A stretch of 11,938 nt of DNA from JBBQXK01 sp052387255 (GTDB taxonomy: Bacteria > Pseudomonadota > Alphaproteobacteria > Rhodobacterales > Rhodobacteraceae): contig JBQTJI010000105.1 of NCBI GenBank assembly GCA_052387255.1, positions 1 through 11,938 of the forward strand, in the 5' to 3' direction. Below, piece after piece: positions 6,980 through 11,938 of the stretch. The notes beneath the pieces are model-generated. The model saw only the letters and a list, made by a program, of their open reading frames with translations. It ran no database searches and was not told the origin of the DNA. The first letter of the stretch is position 1. Every line of letters starts with the position of its first letter. The position numbers and the translations under genes were made by a program.

Positions 6980-8596
6980 CTACCCCGCCAGATGTTCGAA
7001 CAGCCGGGCGACGCCCTCGGCACCCGGATCGTTGAAGCCCGCCAGCTTGTCGGCGGACAGGTAGCTCGCGCGCCCCGCCTTTGCGCGGGTCATGGCCGCC
7101 GTGCCGTCCGCGCCCTTGCGGGCCGCCGCCGCCGCCGCCGCGACGCCCTGCGGCAGCGCGGCCAGGGCCGGGGCCAGCGCGTCGATCATGGTGCGGTGGC
7201 CGGGGGCGGCACCGCCCACCTGCATCACCCGGTCGAGGCCCGCCGACAGCGCCCCGATCCAGTCGCGGCCCCCCGCCGCCGCATCGCCCGCCGCCGCAAA
7301 GAAGATCGCCAGCAGCACGCCCGAGGACCCGCCCATGGTCTGGCTGAGTTCCGTGCCGATGGCGCGGTACAGCTGCGTCGGATCGGCCAGGGGCAGCCGG
7401 TCCAGCGCCGCCGCCAGCGCCCGCGCGGCGGTGGCCAGCGTGCTGCCGGTGTCGCCGTCGCCCGATTTCGCATCCAGCGCATTCAGGTCTTTCTCGCAGA
7501 AGATCAAGGCGTTGCAGCAGGATTCTAACAGCGCCCGGCGCACCGGGTGGGGCGAGGGGACGGGCTGGATCGGCGACAGCCCATCGGGCAGCGGGCGCAC
7601 CGCCACTGCGCCCACCTGGGCCAGTCCGGGCCAGGCGTGGGGGGACACGGGGGCGGCCAGAGCCTCCAGCCGGGCGGCATCGGCGGGCAGCAGCGACACC
7701 GAGAAGCCGTGCATGTCGAGCGAGGTCATCAGGGCCGCCGGGCCGATCATCCACTTCACCCGCGCGCCAAGGGGCGACCGCGCCAGTTCCTCGGCCAGAA
7801 CGCTCATCTCCAGCGGCGTGGTGGAGCCGAGGTTGTTCAGCAGCGCCACATGGTCGCCCGCCCCCAGCGTCGGCAGAAGCCGCCCCGCCACCATCGCCAT
7901 GGCCGCCCGCGCCCCGGTGAAATCGACTTGGCTGACCCCCGCCTCGCCATGGATGCCAAGCCCCAGTTCCGCCCGCCCGTCGCCGATGCGGTCTTCCTTG
8001 GGCGATCCCGGAACCGTGCAGGTGTCCAGGCTCATGCCGATGGACACCGCCCCGTCGATGACCTTTTGTGCAGCCTCGGCAACGACTTCCAGGTCGGCCC
8101 CTGCTTCCGCCAGGGCACCGGCGATCTTGTGGACGAACAGGGTTCCCGCCACCCCGCGCGCCTGCGGCAGGTCGGGCAGGGCGATGTCGTCATCGACGAT
8201 CACCATGGCGACTTTGAGGCCGAAGGCCCGCGCGCGTTCGGCGGCCAGGCCGAAGTTCAGCCGGTCGCCGGTGTAGTTCTTGACGATCAGGAGGCACCCC
8301 GCGCGGCCGGTGACGGCCAGGATGCCCGCCAGCACGGCATCGACCGACGGCGAGGCAAAGACCTCGCCGCAGACCGCCGCCGCCAGCATGCCCTGCCCGA
8401 CAAAGCCCGCATGGCTGGGTTCGTGGCCAGATCCGCCGCCCGAAACCAGTGCCACCCTGGCCCGTGTCCAGTCGGTGCGGACGACCACCTTGATGTGGGG
8501 ATAGCCGTCCAGCCGGGCGAGCTGGGGGTGGGTCCGCAACAGCCCGTCGAGCGCCTCGGTGACGAGAGATTCGCGGGAATTCATGAACTGTTTCAT
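6980..8596 (-). CDS. dhaK: Dihydroxyacetone kinase, single-chain DhaK-DhaL type
   Basis: A 538-residue ATP-dependent kinase of the DAK family, phosphorylating dihydroxyacetone (or a related ketose such as erythrulose) and so giving dihydroxyacetone phosphate in the classic case. The DhaK domain (about 1-335) has GGGSGHEPSHAG (53-64), KNYTGD (106-111) and the His that binds the substrate carbonyl covalently, in LGIHGE (His216). The DhaL nucleotide domain (about 350-538) has KSGDGDTG (377-384), whose Asp residues bind Mg-ATP, QTMGGSSG (419-426), GHRTMID (466-472) and the C-terminal AGRASYLS (507-514). Both domains on one chain indicate the ATP-dependent rather than the phosphotransferase-dependent type. 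The ATG at 8596 follows GAGG and lies 12 bases after the stop of the ABC ATPase gene, so the kinase is probably the last gene of the transporter operon. Co-transcription suggests it acts on the imported substrate or its product. Confidence 0.93.
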   Translation of the reverse strand: MKQFMNSRESLVTEALDGLLRTHPQLARLDGYPHIKVVVRTDWTRARVALVSGGGSGHEPSHAGFVGQGMLAAAVCGEVFASPSVDAVLAGILAVTGRAGCLLIVKNYTGDRLNFGLAAERARAFGLKVAMVIVDDDIALPDLPQARGVAGTLFVHKIAGALAEAGADLEVVAEAAQKVIDGAVSIGMSLDTCTVPGSPKEDRIGDGRAELGLGIHGEAGVSQVDFTGARAAMAMVAGRLLPTLGAGDHVALLNNLGSTTPLEMSVLAEELARSPLGARVKWMIGPAALMTSLDMHGFSVSLLPADAARLEALAAPVSPHAWPGLAQVGAVAVRPLPDGLSPIQPVPSPHPVRRALLESCCNALIFCEKDLNALDAKSGDGDTGSTLATAARALAAALDRLPLADPTQLYRAIGTELSQTMGGSSGVLLAIFFAAAGDAAAGGRDWIGALSAGLDRVMQVGGAAPGHRTMIDALAPALAALPQGVAAAAAAARKGADGTAAMTRAKAGRASYLSADKLAGFNDPGAEGVARLFEHLAG

Positions 8597-8608
8597 GGGG
8601 TCAGATCC

Positions 8609-9601
8609 TCAGATGCGGTTGCCGTCCTGGTCGAACCAGAGCGGTTGGTGGGGCCGGATGGCCAGGGTATCGCCGGGTGACAGGCGGGTATGGGCGTCCG
8701 CCAGGGTGATGATCTGGTGCGGCCCCAGGGCCAGGTGCAGGCGGGTCTGGTCGCCCAGGTGTTCCACGCGGCGCACCGTGGCCGACTGGCCCTGGCCCTG
8801 TTCGATGTGCTCGGGGCGCAGGCCGATGCGCACGGCGCGCGGCGGGGCCGGGCCGAAAGCATCGGCGGGCAACAGGTTGATGCGCGGCTGGCCGAGGCGA
8901 CTGGCCACATAGGCCGAGACAGGACTTTCGTAGATTTCCCTTGGAGTTCCGTATTGTACAAGCCGACCCTGATCCAGCACGCCGACGTGGGTGGCCATCG
9001 TCATCGCCTCGATCTGGTCGTGGGTCACGTACAGGAACGTCGCCCCGAGATCGGCATGGATGCGCTTGAGTTCGACCCGCAGGTCGGCGCGCAGTTTGGC
9101 GTCCAGGCTGCTGAGCGGTTCGTCCATCAGATAGATGCGGGGATTGCGGACCAGGGCGCGACCGATCGAGACGCGCTGCATTTCGCCACCGGACAGCTGG
9201 GTGGCCTTGCTGTCGAGTTTATGCGAGATCCGAAGAACCTCGGCCACTTCATTGACTTGTTTCGTGATTTCTCTCTCGGCCATGGCGATGATCGGGGACC
9301 GCAGGGGAAAGGCCAGGTTGTCGCGGACGGTCAGGTGGGGGTAGAGCGAGTACTGCTGGAACACCATCGCCACGTCGCGCTGTGCCGGCGTTTCCGCCAG
9401 GACCGAGGCCCCGTCGATGCGGATGTCGCCCGCGTCGGGGCGTTCCAGCCCGGCGATCAGGCGCAGGGTGGTGGTCTTGCCGGCCCCCGTGGGGCCCAGC
9501 AGGACCACGAAGGCACCATCGGGGATGGTCAGCGTAACACCTTGCAAGGCTTTGGCAGACTTGAAGGATTTCGAAAGACCCGTCAGCGCGACCTCAGCCA
9601 T
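8609..9601 (-). CDS. ABC transporter ATP-binding protein (MalK/UgpC type), second of pair
   Basis: A 330-residue cytoplasmic ATPase of a carbohydrate-importer (CUT1-like) ABC system. Visible motifs: Walker A GPTGAGKT (36-43), Q-loop Gln82 in VFQQYSLYPHL, signature LSGGEMQR (136-143), Walker B YLMDEP (157-162), D-loop SSLDA and H-loop His194 in YVTHDQ. The roughly 95-residue C-terminal part has the RIGLRPEHI motif of the MalK/TOBE (OB-fold) regulatory domain, a little shorter than usual. Its ATG overlaps the end of the preceding ATPase gene by 8 bases, indicating translational coupling. The Walker A (TGA) and signature differ from those of the partner, so the two probably form a heterodimer under one permease pair. 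It does not resemble the GlpS/GlpT ATPases of the rhizobial glycerol transporter. The substrate is inferred only from context. Confidence 0.92.
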   Translation of the reverse strand: MAEVALTGLSKSFKSAKALQGVTLTIPDGAFVVLLGPTGAGKTTTLRLIAGLERPDAGDIRIDGASVLAETPAQRDVAMVFQQYSLYPHLTVRDNLAFPLRSPIIAMAEREITKQVNEVAEVLRISHKLDSKATQLSGGEMQRVSIGRALVRNPRIYLMDEPLSSLDAKLRADLRVELKRIHADLGATFLYVTHDQIEAMTMATHVGVLDQGRLVQYGTPREIYESPVSAYVASRLGQPRINLLPADAFGPAPPRAVRIGLRPEHIEQGQGQSATVRRVEHLGDQTRLHLALGPHQIITLADAHTRLSPGDTLAIRPHQPLWFDQDGNRI

Positions 9602-10691
9602 GGTGGACCCCTTCGTTGGCTGCGGTCCGATAGGCGCGGCCGCTGCCCTGGTCGAACAGCGACAGGGTCGAGGCGGTGAAGTCGAGGCCGGTCACGTCGC
9701 CGGGCCGGGCAGCCTGCGTGGCCGGGACGCGGGCCTTGACGGTGCCGTGGGCGGTCGAGAGGGTGATGATCTGGGTCGTGCCCAGATATTCGGCAGCTTC
9801 GACCCGCCCCTTGTAAGCTGCTGAATCGGAGAGCGAAACATGCTCGGGGCGGACCCCCAGAACCAGTTTGCGGCCCGAGGCCCCCTCGCGCAGTGCGGGG
9901 GTGGCAAAGGACTGGCCGCCCAGGGTGATGTGGCTGTCGCCGGGGGCAAAGCTGCCCTCGAAGGTCAGGAAATTCATCGCAGGCGAGCCGATGAACGCCG
10001 CCACGAACTGGGTCGCGGGGTGGTCGTAGATTTCCTGCGGCGTGCCGAACTGTTCGACAACCCCATGATTCATCACCACAATCTTGTCACCCATCTGCAT
10101 CGCCTCGAGTTGGTCATGGGTGACGTAGACGGTCGTGGCGCCCATCCGGTCATGCAGGGCGCGCAGTTCCTCGGACATGTGTTCGCGGAACTCGGCATCC
10201 AGCGCGCCGAGGGGTTCGTCCATCATGAAGGCCTTGGGGTTGCGCACGATGGCCCGGCCGAGCGCGACCCGCTGGCGGTCGCCACCGGACAGGCCGCCTA
10301 CGGGTTTGTCGAGGATGCTTTCGATGCCGAGGATGCGGGCGACCTCGGCCACCTTGGCCTGTATCTGCACGCGGGGAACACCTTGTGAAACAAGGGGATA
10401 GGAGATGTTCCGCCGCACGTTCAGGTGCGGGTAGAGGGCGAACATCTGGAACACCATGGCGATGTCGCGCTGCGAGGCGGGCCTCTGCGAGACGTCCTCG
10501 CCGTCGATCAGGATCTGGCCGGACGTCGGCAGTTCCAGCCCGGCGATCATGCGGAGCGTGGTGGTCTTGCCGCAGCCGGAAGGCCCCAGCAGCATGAAGA
10601 ACTCGCCATGCCCGATGGTGAAGGTCGATTCCTTCACCGCCGTGAAACTTCCGAATTCTTTCCGCAGGTTGCGGATCACGATCTCGGCCAC
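9594..10691 (-). CDS. ABC transporter ATP-binding protein (MalK/UgpC type), first of pair
   Basis: A 365-residue ATPase subunit of the same importer. Visible motifs: Walker A GPSGCGKT (36-43), Q-loop Gln82 in VFQMFALYPHL, signature LSGGDRQR (134-141), Walker B AFMMDEP (154-160), D-loop GALDA and H-loop His192 in YVTHDQ. The MalK-type TOBE/OB-fold C-domain follows, with VLGVRPEHV. All catalytic residues are present, as in the second ATPase, so neither site is obviously dead. The start is GTG at 10691, which gives the normal family N-terminus MAEIVIRNL and has GGAG upstream. It lies 4 bases after the stop of the small membrane protein gene, and its end overlaps the next ATPase gene by 8 bases. 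Two separate, non-identical ATPase genes are less common than one MalK homodimer in sugar importers. Confidence 0.92.
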   Translation of the reverse strand: MAEIVIRNLRKEFGSFTAVKESTFTIGHGEFFMLLGPSGCGKTTTLRMIAGLELPTSGQILIDGEDVSQRPASQRDIAMVFQMFALYPHLNVRRNISYPLVSQGVPRVQIQAKVAEVARILGIESILDKPVGGLSGGDRQRVALGRAIVRNPKAFMMDEPLGALDAEFREHMSEELRALHDRMGATTVYVTHDQLEAMQMGDKIVVMNHGVVEQFGTPQEIYDHPATQFVAAFIGSPAMNFLTFEGSFAPGDSHITLGGQSFATPALREGASGRKLVLGVRPEHVSLSDSAAYKGRVEAAEYLGTTQIITLSTAHGTVKARVPATQAARPGDVTGLDFTASTLSLFDQGSGRAYRTAANEGVHHG

Positions 10692-10695
10692 GGGC

Positions 10696-10884
10696 CTACT
10701 CCGGGAAGTGGCTGGTGATGATGAACATCACGGTGCCGACAAGGGTGACGAGGAAGGACCAGGTGTAGGCCCACATCGCGAAGGGCTGCATCAGCATGAC
10801 GACGCCGGTGCCGATCAGGATCGAGGCAACCATTTCCCAGGGGCCACGGCGGAGGCGGGCGAGGTCGGTGAGGAATGTCTTCAT
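10696..10884 (-). CDS. Small two-span membrane protein of the ABC operon (62 aa), unknown function
   Basis: A 62-residue protein with a basic amphipathic N-terminus (LARLRRGPWE) and two hydrophobic helices at about 18-33 and 39-57, ending SHFPE. It is not recognised as a named family and does not resemble the GlpU/DUF2160 small protein of rhizobial glycerol transporters. The start is the ATG at 10884, with GGAAAG about 11 bases upstream. An in-frame GTG at 10929 and ATGs at 10920 and 10914 would translate through the 11-bp repeats and give an unusual Cys/His-rich leader (HEMCMDCAW), which seems unlikely. It sits between the permease and the first ATPase gene, 4 bases from the latter, so it is surely co-transcribed. 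An accessory or assembly subunit of the transporter is an inference from position. The hydrophobic pattern and tight spacing support real coding. Confidence 0.72.
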   Translation of the reverse strand: MKTFLTDLARLRRGPWEMVASILIGTGVVMLMQPFAMWAYTWSFLVTLVGTVMFIITSHFPE

Positions 10885-10899
10885 GGCGTTGTCTGCTTT

Positions 10900-10932
10900 C
10901 CATGCACAGTCCATGCACATCTCATGCACATC
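10900..10932. repeat. Three 11-bp direct repeats at the permease/small-protein junction
   Basis: Three adjacent units (10900-10910, 10911-10921, 10922-10932) share the core CATGCACA; on the coding strand they read GATGTGCATGA, GATGTGCATGG, ACTGTGCATGG. The first unit met on the coding strand overlaps the permease stop (10931-10933); the rest fill the leader before the small gene's ATG. The 11-bp period does not keep reading frame, which argues for a DNA- or RNA-level origin rather than a repeated peptide. Confidence 0.75.
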
Positions 10933-11872
10933 ATTTCCGCACCGCCCCGAAGGTGATCCCGCGCAGCAGGTGCTTGCGCAGCAGGATCGTGAACACCATG
11001 ACCGGCAGGAGGAACAGCGTGGCCCCGGCGGCGACGGCGGGCCAGTCCTGGCCGCCGACGCCGATGATCGTGGGGATGAAGGGCGGGGCGGTCTGGGCGT
11101 TGCCCGAGGTGAGGAGGACGGCGAAGGCGTATTCGTTCCAAGCGAAGATCAGGCAGAAGATCGCGGTACTGGCGATGCCGGTGGCGGCCTGGGGGAGGAC
11201 GACCTTCCGGAACGCCTGGAAGCGGGTGTAGCCGTCGATCAGCGCCGCCTCTTCGTATTCGCGGGGGATCTCGTCGATTAAGCCCTTGAGCAGCCAGACG
11301 GCGAGGCTGATGTTCACGCCGGTGTACAGAAGGATCATGCCGAGGTGGGTGTCGCTGAGCCCAAGCTGGCGGAACATCAGGAAGATCGGGATGGCGACGG
11401 CGATGGGGGGCATCATCCGGGTGGAGAGGATGAAGAACAGAAGGTCGTCCTTGAGCGGCACGCGGAAGCGGCTGAACGCATAGGCGGCGAGCGTGCCCAG
11501 CACGATGGACAGGAAGGTCGAGCCGAAGCCGATGATGATCGAGTTGAGGAAGCGTTCACCGAAGCGCGAGGGGCCGGTGATCACCTCGTTCCTCCGCCGC
11601 ACGATTTCCTCGGCGAAGTTGGCGGGGGGGGCCATGGTGGCCAGTTGTTCGGGCGTGGCGCGGGTGCGGTCGGTGAAGAGGTTGACGTATCCCTCGATGG
11701 AGGGGGCAAAGAGGATTTTCGGGGGATAGCTGATGGAATCCGGGCCGGTCTTGAAGCTGGTCGAGATGATCCAGAGGAGTGGCAAGAGCGTGATGAAGGT
11801 GTAGAGCGCGACCAGCGTTCCGGCGATGAGTTTCGACCGGGCGGTGGGTTCGGTGATGGAATAGCTGCTCAT
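10931..11872 (-). CDS. Carbohydrate/polyol ABC transporter permease (MalG type)
   Basis: A 313-residue inner-membrane subunit of a binding-protein-dependent importer, family of MalG and other CUT1 permeases. The N-terminal span is at about 15-38, followed by a periplasmic loop (about 55-105). Five further hydrophobic segments lie at about 111-134, 143-165, 177-197, 232-254 and 283-299. The cytoplasmic EAA loop, EYEEAALIDGYTRFQAFRKV (205-224), is where the ATPases dock. The C-terminal RGITFGAVR is typical of MalG-like subunits. The ATG at 11872 has GGAG 6 bases upstream and overlaps an upstream in-frame stop as ATGA, pointing to coupling with a preceding gene. The partner permease (MalF type) and solute-binding protein should lie past the right edge. 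The substrate cannot be read from the sequence; the kinase and glycerol genes nearby suggest a polyol or small ketose. Confidence 0.93.
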   Translation of the reverse strand: MSSYSITEPTARSKLIAGTLVALYTFITLLPLLWIISTSFKTGPDSISYPPKILFAPSIEGYVNLFTDRTRATPEQLATMAPPANFAEEIVRRRNEVITGPSRFGERFLNSIIIGFGSTFLSIVLGTLAAYAFSRFRVPLKDDLLFFILSTRMMPPIAVAIPIFLMFRQLGLSDTHLGMILLYTGVNISLAVWLLKGLIDEIPREYEEAALIDGYTRFQAFRKVVLPQAATGIASTAIFCLIFAWNEYAFAVLLTSGNAQTAPPFIPTIIGVGGQDWPAVAAGATLFLLPVMVFTILLRKHLLRGITFGAVRK

Positions 11873-11938
11873 GCGCGGCTCCGGCGGTTCTGGGGGTGCG
11901 CGGCGTGGTGGGGGCGCGCCCCCCCCCCCCCCCCCCCC
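11869..11938 (-). CDS. C-terminal tail of upstream ABC operon gene, probably the partner permease (partial)
   Basis: A frame open to the window edge ends in TGA at 11869-11871, overlapping the permease ATG by 4 bases (ATGA). The readable end is RPHHAAHPQNRRSRA, a basic tail as often found on the cytoplasmic end of a permease. Residues before that fall in the poly-C run (poly-G on this strand) and cannot be trusted. Operon logic makes the MalF-type permease the best guess, but there is no domain evidence. Confidence 0.4.
   Translation of the reverse strand, partial: GGGGGGARPHHAAHPQNRRSRA
11919..11938. other. C20 homopolymer at the contig end
   Basis: The last 20 bases are all C. Within the presumed upstream coding region this is more likely a sequencing or assembly artefact, where reads fail at a G/C run, than genuine sequence. 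It also disturbs any reading frame carried across it. Confidence 0.7.

Noticed and set aside
5961..7754. Long minus-strand frame spanning the kinase 3' half and the oxidoreductase gene
   Set aside because: Off-frame within the kinase and antisense to the oxidoreductase; no conserved motif, Gly/Arg/Pro-rich.
8609..10691. Identity of the ABC system as the known rhizobial glycerol importer GlpSTPQUV
   Set aside because: The ATPases have standard Walker A and LSGG signatures unlike GlpS/GlpT, the small protein does not resemble GlpU, and the gene order differs.

Overview
The window is a very GC-rich bacterial fragment that looks like a whole contig: it begins abruptly and ends in a run of 20 C. 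GC-rich third positions, protein sequence style and gene content suggest an alphaproteobacterium, probably of the Rhodobacterales (Rhodobacter/Paracoccus type). This placement is inferred from protein resemblance; there is no marker gene.

Layout. (1) 149-1114, minus: corA, a Mg2+/Co2+ channel. A 163-bp divergent intergenic region with a strong nested inverted repeat separates it from a 42-aa single-span membrane protein gene on the plus strand (1278-1406). (2) 1432-4574, minus: glpD then glpK, for glycerol-3-phosphate oxidation and glycerol phosphorylation. glpK appears to have its own promoter and a perfect 14-bp palindromic operator just before its start. (3) 4738-6977, plus: a two-gene operon divergent from glpD, encoding a xylose-isomerase-like TIM-barrel sugar isomerase/epimerase and a Gfo/Idh/MocA-family NAD(P)-dependent oxidoreductase. 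(4) 6980-11938, minus: a sugar/polyol ABC importer operon, read from the right edge as tail of an upstream gene (probably the first permease), MalG-type permease, tiny two-span membrane protein, two non-identical MalK/UgpC-type ATPases, and a single-chain DhaK-DhaL dihydroxyacetone kinase. The solute-binding protein, most of the other permease and any regulator lie beyond the right edge.

How the genes may work together. GlpK plus GlpD, and the DAK-family kinase, both lead to dihydroxyacetone phosphate. An importer co-transcribed with a ketotriose/ketotetrose kinase, next to a dehydrogenase/isomerase pair and the glycerol genes, suggests a locus for polyols or polyol-containing glycosides. One speculative model is uptake of a glycosyl-glycerol, cleavage by oxidation and isomerase-fold chemistry, and disposal of the glycerol part through GlpK/GlpD. 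The window holds no recognisable glycerol facilitator (glpF), glp regulator or GlpS/GlpT-type glycerol ABC ATPases, so the route of glycerol entry is open. No tRNA, rRNA, CRISPR, insertion sequence or phage gene was seen. No gene-free stretch exceeds about 165 bases.
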